NCBI GenBank assembly: GCA_903832075.1
Contig: CAILAF010000236.1
Location: 1 to 20,344 of the forward strand
DNA: 20,344 nt
Origin: an uncultured Chitinophagaceae bacterium
Lineage (GTDB): Bacteria; Bacteroidota; Bacteroidia; Chitinophagales; Chitinophagaceae
Reading direction: 5' to 3'
In this document: positions 8,800 through 15,929 of the stretch, one piece after another
Layout: every line of letters starts with the position of its first letter
Position numbering within the stretch: the stretch's first letter is position 1
Program-made: the position numbers and the translations under genes
Notes under the pieces: generated by a model
Told to the model about the DNA's origin: nothing
Databases searched by the model: none
The model's input: only the letters and a program-made list of their open reading frames with translations

Positions 8800-9882
8800 A
8801 TGTCAGGAACATCTTTAATCCCCAAATTCCCTTCAACTAATAATTCATTGCACAATGAATTAAGGAAAAGGGTACAAGAATACTTTGATACAAAAGGTAT
8901 TTCTACGGCAGGTAACATGAGCCTGTTTACAAAAGCTATTTTATTGGTAAGCTTTTTTGTTATTGTTTATTTGCATTTGTTATCATTTACGCCAGTTTGG
9001 TATTTTGCTATTGCAGAATGTGTATTATTAGGTTGTTCGATTGCAGCTATTGGTTTTAATGTAATGCACGATGGAAGTCATGGTAGCTTTAGTAAATACA
9101 AATGGAAAAATAAGTTAGCAGCATATTCAGTAAATATGTTAGGTGCCAATCATTTTATGTGGAATATGAAACATAATATGATACATCATAGTTTTACGAA
9201 TATTGATGGAGTGGATGATGATATTGAAATTGGATTTTTAATGCGAATGGCACCTACTCAAAAAAGGTTATGGATGCATCGCTTTCAACATTTTTATTTT
9301 GCATTCTTATATATGTTGTTGTATGTGTTTTGGATATTCTTTACAGATTATCAAAAATATTTTACACAAAGAATAGGAGAGATGCCATTAAAGAAAATGA
9401 CTTTGAAAGATCATTTAGCTTTTTGGATGATTAAAATATATCATGGTTTTGTATTTATTGTGTTGCCGATTATTTTAGTTGGATGGTTGCATTGGTTAAT
9501 AGGTTTTTTAACTTTTAGTTTAGTTGCCGGATTCATTTTAAGTATTGTGTTTCAATTGGCGCATACCGTTGAGGGTACTGCATTTCCTGTTGCCATTATG
9601 CCCGCAAATAAATTACCCGATGAGTTTGCAGAACATCAAATTAAAACAACAGCCAATTTTGCTACACGCAGTAAATTGGTTAGTTGGTTAGTGGGTGGTT
9701 TAAATTTTCAAATAGAACATCATTTGTTTCCTAAAATATCTCACGTTCATTATCCGGCTATCAGTAATATTGTTCGTGCTGTTTGCGGAGAATATAAATT
9801 GCAATACATTGAATATCCAACTGTGCGTAAAGCTATTCGTGCGCATGTAAGATTTTTAAGACAAATGGGTAAATATAATTGA
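8800..9882 (+). CDS. Membrane fatty acid desaturase (acyl-lipid/acyl-CoA type)
   Basis: This 360-aa integral membrane enzyme introduces a double bond into fatty acyl chains using a di-iron centre and O2. All three histidine boxes are present: HDGSH (90-94), HNMIHH (125-130) and QIEHH (304-308). The Q in the third box, and NFQIEHHLFP around it, point to the front-end/linoleoyl-CoA (Delta5/Delta6-like) subgroup rather than to Delta9 enzymes. There is no cytochrome b5 domain. Hydrophobic spans lie at about 44-65, 67-88, 165-183 and 215-255. Substrate and regiospecificity cannot be read from sequence. Such genes are often cold-induced, but nothing here shows that. It is monocistronic, ending in a shared terminator with topA. 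Confidence 0.93.
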   Translation: MSGTSLIPKFPSTNNSLHNELRKRVQEYFDTKGISTAGNMSLFTKAILLVSFFVIVYLHLLSFTPVWYFAIAECVLLGCSIAAIGFNVMHDGSHGSFSKYKWKNKLAAYSVNMLGANHFMWNMKHNMIHHSFTNIDGVDDDIEIGFLMRMAPTQKRLWMHRFQHFYFAFLYMLLYVFWIFFTDYQKYFTQRIGEMPLKKMTLKDHLAFWMIKIYHGFVFIVLPIILVGWLHWLIGFLTFSLVAGFILSIVFQLAHTVEGTAFPVAIMPANKLPDEFAEHQIKTTANFATRSKLVSWLVGGLNFQIEHHLFPKISHVHYPAISNIVRAVCGEYKLQYIEYPTVRKAIRAHVRFLRQMGKYN

Positions 9883-9903
9883 TTGAAATATTTTGTATAA
9901 AAT

Positions 9904-9937
9904 AAAAAAAGCTTCAGTAATTGCTGAAGCTTTTTTT
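9904..9937. terminator. Strong bidirectional intrinsic terminator
   Basis: Seven A, arm GCTTCAG, 6-nt loop, arm CTGAAGC, seven T. The stem is perfect and the A/T flanks make it work on either strand. It lies between the desaturase stop (9882) and the topA stop (9954), so it serves both convergent genes. Confidence 0.9.
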
Positions 9938-9953
9938 ATGGATAGAATATTTA

Positions 9954-12479
9954 TTATTTTTTTGCTTTTGTTTTTTTGTCAAATGCTTTTGGAATTGCTG
10001 TAACAATTATTTTTTTTACTTCCTCCAAACTAATGGTTGCTAATTCTTCTTCAGTAAACTTATTGCCAGTTGCATTCTTGCCTAACTTGATCATTTCTTT
10101 TCCAAAACGAATAAATGGGCCCCATCTTCCATTTTCAATTGAAATTTTTTCTGACTGCCATTGTTGAATATACCTGTTTGCTTCTTTATTAATTTTTGCT
10201 TCAATCAATTCATTAATATCATTTTCGGAAAGATCATCAAAGTTGTATCGTTTTGGAACATTAATATACATGTCGTTCCATTTAATAAACGGGCCAAATC
10301 TTCCTTTACCTTTTGTTACAGGTTTGTTATCATAAATTGTAATGGGTGCATCACTTTTTTCTTTTGCATTTATTAATTCAATTGCTCTGCTCAATTCTAT
10401 TTCATATAAATCTTCTGTTTTAGGAATAGAAATAAATTGTTCGCCTAATTTTATATACGGACCAAATCTTCCAACATTTACTGCCACTTCTAATCCATTG
10501 TATTCACCAATGGTTCTTGGTAATTTAAATAAATCCATTGCCTCATCAAACGTAATGGTTTCAATACTTTGCGAAGGTTTCAATTTTGCAAAGCGCGGCT
10601 TATCTTCTTCATTATTACTATCACCAATTTGCACCATTGCACCATAACGACCCATTCTTGCAATTACTTTTTTGCCGGTGGCTTCATCAAAACCTAATTC
10701 TCTTTCTCCTTTCGCACGTTCAGCGTTTTCTAATGTATGTTCTATTCCTTCATGAAATGGTTTATAGAACTCATCAATCATATTGTTCCACTTTATTTTA
10801 CCATCAGCAATTTCATCAAACTCTTCTTCAATATGTGCAGTAAAACTATAATCCATTACTTTTTCAAAATGCTGTTTCAGAAAATCTGTTACAACCATTC
10901 CTAAATCGGTTGGAAATAATTTCGATTTTTCTGCACCGGTATTTTCTTGAATGATTTGTTTTTCAATTTGATTATTAGCACTTAGTTTTAAAATATTTGC
11001 ATTTCTTTTGATGCCATCTTTATCTCTTTTCTCAACATAATTTCTTTTAACGATGGTAGAAATTGTTGGTGCATAAGTAGATGGTCTTCCAATTCCAAGT
11101 TCTTCTAATTTTTTAACCAATGATGCTTCCGTATATCTTGGAGCAGGACGAGAAAATTTTTCTGTTGCCAACATTTCTTTAAAATCTAATTGCTGATCTA
11201 TTGAAAGTGGTGGTAACATTCCTTCGGTATCTTCTTCATCCTCGTCATCTTTTCCTTCAAAATAAACTTTTAAAAATCCATCAAACTTCATTACTTCACC
11301 GGTTGCAGTTAATTGATTATTATTTGTAGAGATATTTATTTTAGCAATTGTTTTTTCAAATTCTGCATCGCTCATTTGTGAAGCAATGGTTCTTCTCCAA
11401 ATTAATTCGTATAATCTTTTTGTATCAATATCATCAATTGTTTTATTATTCATGTATGTTGGACGAATCGCTTCATGCGCTTCTTGTGCACTTTCATTTT
11501 TATTCTTAAATCTTCTTGGTTGATGATAATTATTTCCATAAGAAGAATAAATTTCTTTGCTGATATCTTCCAAAGCCGTATCACTTAAATTAATACTATC
11601 GGTACGCATATAAGTGATTTTACCGCTTTCATATAATTTTTGTGCCAGCAACATTGTTTTACTAACACCGTATCCTAATTTTCTCGATGCTTCCTGTTGT
11701 AAAGTAGATGTTGTGAAAGGCGCAGCAGGCGTACGTTTTGTAGGTTTTACCTGAATATCGTTAACAGTATAATTTGCATTTTTACAACTTGATAAAAATT
11801 CTTCTGCTGAAGTTTGCGATGAAAGTTTTGATGGTCCTTCTGCTTTAAAAATTACATTTTTATCATTAATATCTTTTGCAGAAAATAAAGCTTCAATTTT
11901 ATAACTGCTTTCTGGAATGAATTGATTAATCTCTCTTTCTCTTTCCACAATTAATCTAACTGCAACACTTTGAACACGTCCGGCACTTAAACTTCTTTGC
12001 ATGCCAACTTTTCGCCATAAAACCGGACTCAATTCAAATCCAACTAATCTATCTAAAATTCTTCTGGCTTGTTGCGCATTCACCAAATTCATATCAATAT
12101 ATCGTGGATTCTGAACAGCTTTTCTGATTGCAGGTGCGGTTATTTCATGAAAAACAATTCTTTTTGTTGTTGCCGGATCTAACCCCAATACTTCCGCCAA
12201 ATGCCAACTAATACTTTCACCTTCGCGATCCTCATCCGATGCCAACCAAACTTCATCTGCTTTTTTTGCCAACTTTTTTAAATCATTCACCACTCTTTCT
12301 TTTTCTTCCGGAACAAAATATCTTGGTTCATAATTCTTATTAACGTCAATGCCCATATCGCCTTTTTCCAAATCACGAATATGGCCATAACAACTTCTTA
12401 CATCGAAATCGGATCCCAAAATCTTTTCAATGGTTTTAGCTTTTGCAGGAGACTCAACTATCAATAAATTTTTTGCCAT
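9954..12479 (-). CDS. topA: DNA topoisomerase I (type IA), zinc-finger-free form
   Basis: This 841-aa enzyme relaxes negative supercoils by transient single-strand cleavage. The Toprim domain opens with VESPAKAKTIEKILG (8-22) and has the metal-binding DEDREGE (82-88). The catalytic tyrosine is Y290 in GKITYMRTDSINLS. QSVAVRLIVEREREI (170-184) and EAHEAIRPT (334-342) are conserved type IA segments. Beyond about residue 590 the protein carries four short repeats centred on GRYG (about 610), GRFG (670), GRFG (726) and GRWG (784), each followed by hydrophobic residues. It has only two cysteines (30 and 232), so the tetracysteine zinc fingers of the E. coli enzyme are absent. The tail is lysine-rich (KKTKAKK). 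The start is the ATG of the canonical MAKNLLIVESPAKA N terminus. Confidence 0.97.
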   Translation of the reverse strand: MAKNLLIVESPAKAKTIEKILGSDFDVRSCYGHIRDLEKGDMGIDVNKNYEPRYFVPEEKERVVNDLKKLAKKADEVWLASDEDREGESISWHLAEVLGLDPATTKRIVFHEITAPAIRKAVQNPRYIDMNLVNAQQARRILDRLVGFELSPVLWRKVGMQRSLSAGRVQSVAVRLIVEREREINQFIPESSYKIEALFSAKDINDKNVIFKAEGPSKLSSQTSAEEFLSSCKNANYTVNDIQVKPTKRTPAAPFTTSTLQQEASRKLGYGVSKTMLLAQKLYESGKITYMRTDSINLSDTALEDISKEIYSSYGNNYHQPRRFKNKNESAQEAHEAIRPTYMNNKTIDDIDTKRLYELIWRRTIASQMSDAEFEKTIAKINISTNNNQLTATGEVMKFDGFLKVYFEGKDDEDEEDTEGMLPPLSIDQQLDFKEMLATEKFSRPAPRYTEASLVKKLEELGIGRPSTYAPTISTIVKRNYVEKRDKDGIKRNANILKLSANNQIEKQIIQENTGAEKSKLFPTDLGMVVTDFLKQHFEKVMDYSFTAHIEEEFDEIADGKIKWNNMIDEFYKPFHEGIEHTLENAERAKGERELGFDEATGKKVIARMGRYGAMVQIGDSNNEEDKPRFAKLKPSQSIETITFDEAMDLFKLPRTIGEYNGLEVAVNVGRFGPYIKLGEQFISIPKTEDLYEIELSRAIELINAKEKSDAPITIYDNKPVTKGKGRFGPFIKWNDMYINVPKRYNFDDLSENDINELIEAKINKEANRYIQQWQSEKISIENGRWGPFIRFGKEMIKLGKNATGNKFTEEELATISLEEVKKIIVTAIPKAFDKKTKAKK

Positions 12480-12578
12480 TGTGTATTATTATTTTAGCCA
12501 GCTTTACTTCACTATTCAACTGTTGTTGTGTCACTCACTTCAGCATCAGTAACACAGATTTTAATTCTAAAATTGATG

Positions 12579-12608
12579 CAATATTAGTTCAAACATTCAA
12601 ATCACAAA
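12579..12608 (-). promoter_or_regulatory. Candidate topA promoter
   Basis: On the minus strand TTTG (12608-12605), an 18-nt spacer and TAATATTG (12586-12579) fit the Bacteroidota -33/-7 pattern with one mismatch in the -7 element. The start point would lie near 12574, leaving a leader of about 95 nt before the topA ATG. The -33 element lies just past the stop of the upstream hydrolase gene. Confidence 0.45.
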
Positions 12609-12613
12609 AAATC

Positions 12614-13474
12614 TTACTCGTTAATAACGAAGTGAATGATCTCTTTAGCAACACTATTCTCTTTGTAAATTTTGTTATGTCCCAAGCCATGTGTGATGTA
12701 AAAATGAACCTTAGGTAAATTAATTTGCTGCACTTTTTGAACATCTTCAAACGGACATATTTTATCTTCTGTATCATGCAGCCACATTGTATTTGCGGAG
12801 ACCAAGGAAATATTTTTACTTACTGAAATGTCTGCATACGGCATTTGTGCTTTTTTAAATATTAATGCTATAAATGCCAATCTAACTTCGTCAGTTAATT
12901 GGATGAGTTGTAAAAAATTATCAACAGCCCTTGTAGTTTCTGTTGCCGGAGCTATTAAAACCAATTTTTTTAAGTTTGTAAGTTTTGTCGCTGCTAATGT
13001 TGCAGCCAATCCTCCTAACGAATGACCGATGATTGCAAACAACGATCCAAACAATGCATCTATCTTTAAAATCATCTTACTATATAATATAGCATTGATC
13101 AATTTTCCATCACTAATTCCATGAGCCGGTGCATCGAAAGCTAATACTTCAAATCCTTCTTTTTTAAATAGCGAAACATATTTTTCAAACTTGTAACTGT
13201 AGCTATCAAACCCATGGCAAATCAAAATTTTTTTGCCATTCCATTTTTCAGGTTTCCATCGCCAACCTCTAATTGTTAATTCATCTAATTGAAAAGTTAT
13301 TTTTTCTGCATGATGAAATATAGGTGGTTCTTTTCTTTTTGTTTTCTTATTTAGCGGTGTACAAAATAGTTCAAATGCTTTTTCAGCTGCTCTTTTTGCT
13401 GACATTAAACCGATGGCTTTAAACTTAGTTGTATAAAAATTAACAGCAATTCTTTGTTTTAAAGTTAGCTTCAT
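12614..13474 (-). CDS. Alpha/beta hydrolase
   Basis: The chosen ATG gives 286 aa; a longer open frame runs to 13558 but its first 28 residues are translated from a GC-rich hairpin and look non-coding. The fold is recognisable from the HGF oxyanion segment after strand 3, a FDAPAHGISDG loop, the nucleophile elbow GHSLGG (Ser about 152), an acid in HDTEDKICPF (about 237) and the catalytic His in GLGHNKI (about 266). The catalytic triad is therefore complete. There is no signal peptide, so it is probably cytoplasmic. The substrate is unknown; serine esterase or lipase-like activity is the most that can be inferred. It lies upstream of topA with a 134-bp gap containing a candidate topA promoter. 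Confidence 0.88.
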   Translation of the reverse strand: MKLTLKQRIAVNFYTTKFKAIGLMSAKRAAEKAFELFCTPLNKKTKRKEPPIFHHAEKITFQLDELTIRGWRWKPEKWNGKKILICHGFDSYSYKFEKYVSLFKKEGFEVLAFDAPAHGISDGKLINAILYSKMILKIDALFGSLFAIIGHSLGGLAATLAATKLTNLKKLVLIAPATETTRAVDNFLQLIQLTDEVRLAFIALIFKKAQMPYADISVSKNISLVSANTMWLHDTEDKICPFEDVQKVQQINLPKVHFYITHGLGHNKIYKENSVAKEIIHFVINE

Positions 13475-13480
13475 ATCATT

Positions 13481-13515
13481 CAAAGATAAGCGTGTTGTTT
13501 TTGGGTGAATACAAA
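13481..13515 (-). promoter_or_regulatory. Candidate hydrolase promoter giving a near-leaderless transcript
   Basis: On the minus strand TTTG (13515-13512), a 23-nt spacer and TATCTTTG (13488-13481) match the Bacteroidota consensus TTTG-N17..23-TAnnTTTG. The -7 element is perfect but ends only 6 nt before the ATG at 13474, so transcription would begin within a few bases of the start codon. Confidence 0.5.
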
Positions 13516-13520
13516 AAATG

Positions 13521-13548
13521 ATCCCCGCAGGGCGAACCATACGGGGAT
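13521..13548 (-). repeat. GC-rich hairpin with UUCG-capped loop
   Basis: Perfect 7-bp arms ATCCCCG and CGGGGAT enclose 14 nt. On the minus strand the interior can fold further as GG-UUCG-CC with a symmetric 3/3 internal loop. The element stands out sharply from the surrounding A/T-rich sequence. It is followed on the minus strand by CATTTTTTG. It could be a structured RNA piece, a weak terminator or a copy of an interspersed palindrome; the sequence of one window cannot decide. Confidence 0.55.
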
Positions 13549-13621
13549 TTATGAGCAAGCAACCGAATAAACTTAGTTGTTCCGAAATTTAAGATCGTTC
13601 AAGATTAATTTTATTTTAACC

Positions 13622-13633
13622 GCAAACGATTGC
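13622..13633. promoter_or_regulatory. Possible LacI-family-type operator
   Basis: GCAAACGATTGC is a 12-bp inverted repeat with one mismatched pair and a central CG, the form bound by many LacI-family repressors. No LacI-family gene or sugar-use gene lies in the window, so a chance match is quite possible. Confidence 0.25.
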
Positions 13634-13750
13634 ACAATTTGAGAAATTCTTTTGAAGCAACAAAATTTATTATGGATAGTGGCTTAAAAAAATTCCTCAA
13701 TTCGTAGAGCAAAACAATATATATATGTATCATCTCTGCTTCTTTTAAAA

Positions 13751-13758
13751 TATTTTTG
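13751..13758 (+). promoter_or_regulatory. -7 element before the ferredoxin gene
   Basis: TATTTTTG matches TAnnTTTG exactly and lies 21 bp before the preferred ATG at 13780. No clear TTTG is seen 17-23 bp upstream, so the promoter assignment is partial. If it is used, the start point near 13763 rules out the TTG at 13756 as a start codon. Confidence 0.4.
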
Positions 13759-13779
13759 CAGCAGAAACAAGTTTACAAC

Positions 13780-14115
13780 ATGTACAATATAAAAATTAAG
13801 TTCGAACAGAAAGGATTAGAGCCTGTTGAATTAAACAATATTAAGCCCGGTGATAGTTTATTGGAAGTATTATTAGATAATAATATTGATTTGCACCATA
13901 ATTGCGGTGCAGTTTGTGCTTGTAGTACTTGCCATTTGTATGTTGATAAAGGCATGGATTATTTGGAAGAATTAAGTGATAAAGAAGAAGATTTTATTGA
14001 TCGTGCCATTAGTCCGCGAATCAATTCAAGATTAGGATGTCAATGTATCTTGCAAGAAGATGATGGTGAAATAGAAATTACTTTACCAGATCAAACACAA
14101 TTTTTAGGAGAATAG
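13780..14115 (+). CDS. fdx: ISC-type [2Fe-2S] ferredoxin
   Basis: This 111-aa ferredoxin supplies electrons, classically for iron-sulfur cluster assembly. The cluster ligands follow the ISC (adrenodoxin-like) spacing: C42, C48 and C51 in NCGAVCACSTCH, and C87 in LGCQC. C46 and C89 are extra cysteines; a cysteine at the C46 position is also typical of bacterial ISC ferredoxins. An acidic stretch (about 60-75) could be the partner-docking helix. The ATG at 13780 is preferred over the TTG at 13756, which overlaps a -7 promoter element. It lies 14 bp upstream of iscX, so the two are almost certainly co-transcribed. No iscS, iscU, iscA, hscA or hscB is in view. Confidence 0.93.
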   Translation: MYNIKIKFEQKGLEPVELNNIKPGDSLLEVLLDNNIDLHHNCGAVCACSTCHLYVDKGMDYLEELSDKEEDFIDRAISPRINSRLGCQCILQEDDGEIEITLPDQTQFLGE

Positions 14116-14129
14116 ATCAAAAATAAATT

Positions 14130-14369
14130 ATGAACCATTTTGAGCCGCCCATTCATTGGAACGATTATGAAGATATTGCATTGAATTTATACGAACGATT
14201 TGGGGATGATTTTAACGAATCTAAAATTTACCGTGTTCGGTTTACAGATTTACTTGAATGGGTTTTACAATTACCCAATTTTGTTGGAACTCGCGAACAA
14301 AGCAATGAAGGTCATTTAGAAATGATCCAAAGTAGTTGGGTATACGAATGGCGTGATAATCAGAAATAA
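14130..14369 (+). CDS. iscX: Fe-S assembly protein IscX
   Basis: This 79-aa acidic protein matches the IscX (YfhJ) family, a small winged-helix-like protein that binds the cysteine desulfurase IscS and iron and modulates cluster assembly. The conserved pattern is visible: IHWNDYEDIALNLYERF, then VRFTDLLEWVLQLPNF, then SNEGHLEMIQSSW. It is somewhat longer than the E. coli protein (66 aa), with a short N-terminal extension and a few extra residues in the middle. Its position 14 bp after the ferredoxin mirrors the fdx-iscX end of the proteobacterial isc operon. Confidence 0.92.
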   Translation: MNHFEPPIHWNDYEDIALNLYERFGDDFNESKIYRVRFTDLLEWVLQLPNFVGTREQSNEGHLEMIQSSWVYEWRDNQK

Positions 14370-14390
14370 GTTGAAAGATTGATACAAATG

Positions 14391-14415
14391 AAAAGTAAAT
14401 TCTATTTTTACTTTT
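14391..14415 (+). terminator. A/T-rich hairpin after iscX, possible weak terminator
   Basis: Arms AAAAGTAAA and TTTACTTTT (9 bp, perfect) enclose 7 nt and end in a T run, 22 bp after the iscX stop. With one G-C pair the stem is weak. It may separate fdx-iscX from kdsC, or be a fortuitous A/T palindrome. Confidence 0.35.
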
Positions 14416-14443
14416 TCAATACATCAATTAAACAACGTTTATT

Positions 14444-14968
14444 ATGAGCAATGTATTAACGCTCTTTAAAAAAATTACCACTTTTGTTTTTGATGTTGAT
14501 GGTGTACTAACTGATGGTACATTAATAGTATTGCCCGATGGTTTAATGGCAAGGCGAATGAATATTAAAGATGGTTATGCTATACAATTAGCCGTTAAAA
14601 GAGGATACCGTGTTGTAATTATTTCAGGTGGTAATTCGCCGGAAGTGAAAGAACGTTTTTTATTATTGGGGGTGAAAGATGTTTTTATGAAAACAGAAGA
14701 TAAGTTTGCTGCATTGGATAACTATATGAAAGCAAATAATCTTTCTACAGAACAGGTAATGTTTATGGGCGATGATTTACCCGACCTGAAAGTAATGATG
14801 CTGGCGGGTTTGCGTTGTTGTCCTGCTGATGCAGCTAATGATATAAAACAAATTTCACAATATACTTCGCCATTAAAAGGTGGAGAAGGTTGTGCAAGAG
14901 ATGTAATTGAAAAAACAATGAGATTAAATGAAACTTGGGGAGAAGAATTATCTGTTCGTTCTCAATAA
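14444..14968 (+). CDS. kdsC: KdsC-like HAD phosphatase (Kdo-8-phosphate phosphatase)
   Basis: This 174-aa C0-type HAD phosphatase probably converts 3-deoxy-D-manno-octulosonate 8-phosphate to Kdo, the inner-core sugar of lipopolysaccharide. Motif I is FDVDGVLTDG with the nucleophile D17 and general acid D19. Motif II is ISGG (S61), followed by the KTEDK segment (83-87). Motif IV is GDDLPD (109-114). The lack of a cap domain and the DVDGVLTDG sequence are typical of KdsC and the related YrbI. Related C0 enzymes acting on other sugar phosphates cannot be fully excluded, and no other Kdo gene is in view. It begins 74 bp after iscX, and the next gene starts at or just before its stop. Confidence 0.85.
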   Translation: MSNVLTLFKKITTFVFDVDGVLTDGTLIVLPDGLMARRMNIKDGYAIQLAVKRGYRVVIISGGNSPEVKERFLLLGVKDVFMKTEDKFAALDNYMKANNLSTEQVMFMGDDLPDLKVMMLAGLRCCPADAANDIKQISQYTSPLKGGEGCARDVIEKTMRLNETWGEELSVRSQ

Positions 14969-14988
14969 TAAAACAAAAAACTTCATTC

Positions 14989-15927
14989 TTGAAACTCACT
15001 ACAGCTTTTTTTAGATTGATACGATGGCCCAATCTTTTTTTTATAGTGCTTACGCAAGTGCTGTTTCAATATTGTATTTATGAAAGAATTTATCCTGCAG
15101 GATTAAGAAATGATGGCGATGAAAAACAATTTTGGACTTTAGTTTTTGCTTCTGTTTTAATTGCAGCTGCAGGTTATATCATCAATGATTATTTTGATTT
15201 GAATATTGATGAAATCAATAAACCGAGTAAAGTGGTAGTTAATAATATTATTAGTCGCCGATGGGTAATTATTTGGCATTTAGTATTAAGCGTATTTGGT
15301 GTTTATCTAACATTTCATGCATTATCGTTTCATTTTTTTTGGCCTGTTATGTTAATTAATTTCTTAAATGTTTTTTTGTTATGGTTTTATTCAACAACGT
15401 TAAAAAAAAAGTTATTGATTGGTAATTTACTTATCTCTTTGTTGACTGCATGGGTAATTATTATAATTTTTCTTTCCAAATTCGGATTGAATAATGTTTA
15501 TCATTTAGCACATAAAGATTTATATGCAAGATTTTTTCGGCTAACTATTTTATATGCCGGTTTTGCTTTTATTATTTCATTGATAAGAGAAGTAGTAAAA
15601 GATATGGAAGATATTGAAGGCGATAGAGATTATGGTTGTCGTACAATGCCCATTGTGTGGGGATTGAATGCCAGCAAGGTTTTTGTGGCTGTTTGGTTAA
15701 TTGTATTGATTGCAATATTAGTTCTTTTGCAATTTTATGTAATTCAGTTTGAGTGGTGGTGGAGTATTTTATATTGTACTTTATTAATTGTTGCCCCTTT
15801 GATTTTTGTATTCAAAAAATTATTTGCTGCTTATACTGCCAAAGATTTTCATCAACTGAGTAATTATATTAAACTGATCATGTTAACAGGAATCGTTTCA
15901 ATGATATTTTTTAAAATTTATCCTTAA
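14989..15927 (+). CDS. UbiA-family prenyltransferase (GGGP-transferase-like)
   Basis: This polytopic membrane enzyme (312 aa from the chosen start) transfers a prenyl chain to an acceptor. Both Asp-rich motifs are present: NDYFDLNIDE (N66, D67, D70, D74) and DMEDIEGD (D205, D208, D212). About eight or nine hydrophobic spans are visible. In Bacteroidota such proteins are usually annotated as geranylgeranylglycerol-phosphate geranylgeranyltransferase, by likeness to archaeal lipid enzymes; the acceptor here is not known. No ATG lies near the N terminus. A TTG at 14989, 20 bp after the kdsC stop, gives a sensible hydrophobic start. A TTG at 14935 would overlap kdsC by 34 bp and add 18 odd residues. 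Only 2 bp separate it from maf. Confidence 0.85.
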   Translation: MKLTTAFFRLIRWPNLFFIVLTQVLFQYCIYERIYPAGLRNDGDEKQFWTLVFASVLIAAAGYIINDYFDLNIDEINKPSKVVVNNIISRRWVIIWHLVLSVFGVYLTFHALSFHFFWPVMLINFLNVFLLWFYSTTLKKKLLIGNLLISLLTAWVIIIIFLSKFGLNNVYHLAHKDLYARFFRLTILYAGFAFIISLIREVVKDMEDIEGDRDYGCRTMPIVWGLNASKVFVAVWLIVLIAILVLLQFYVIQFEWWWSILYCTLLIVAPLIFVFKKLFAAYTAKDFHQLSNYIKLIMLTGIVSMIFFKIYP

Positions 15928-15929
15928 TC

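Larger units (their letters stand above)
13475..13779. other. 305-bp non-coding region between divergent hydrolase and ferredoxin genes
   Basis: No convincing gene is present. The region holds a candidate hydrolase promoter (13481-13515), a GC-rich hairpin (13521-13548), a LacI-family-like palindrome GCAAACGATTGC (13622-13633) and a -7-like element before the ferredoxin gene (13751-13758). The remainder is A/T-rich, including a short TATATATA run near 13718. Very short open frames here, such as one of 24 codons starting at 13519, have no coding support. Confidence 0.6.

Noticed and set aside
9976..10843. Several plus-strand open frames within topA
   Set aside because: They are antisense shadows of a fully conserved topA; their composition is low-complexity and Cys/Phe/His-rich, with no recognisable domain.
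12443..13025. Small open frames around the topA start and within the hydrolase, including one opposite-frame protein at 12589-12777
   Set aside because: All overlap confident genes or their promoter regions and show no family signature.
13475..13558. Longer hydrolase reading frame starting at 13558
   Set aside because: The extra 28 residues are translated from the GC-rich hairpin and a -7 promoter element, and have no resemblance to hydrolase N termini. The ATG at 13474 begins a normal-looking protein.
13519..13593. Short plus-strand open frame of 24 codons across the hairpin
   Set aside because: Its sequence is explained by the inverted repeat, and there is no promoter or similarity to support coding.
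13475..13779. tRNA, 6S RNA, SRP RNA or a known riboswitch in the 305-bp gap
   Set aside because: I checked for the conserved SRP tetraloop region, tRNA arms and long central-bubble pairing and saw none; only the single short hairpin is clear.
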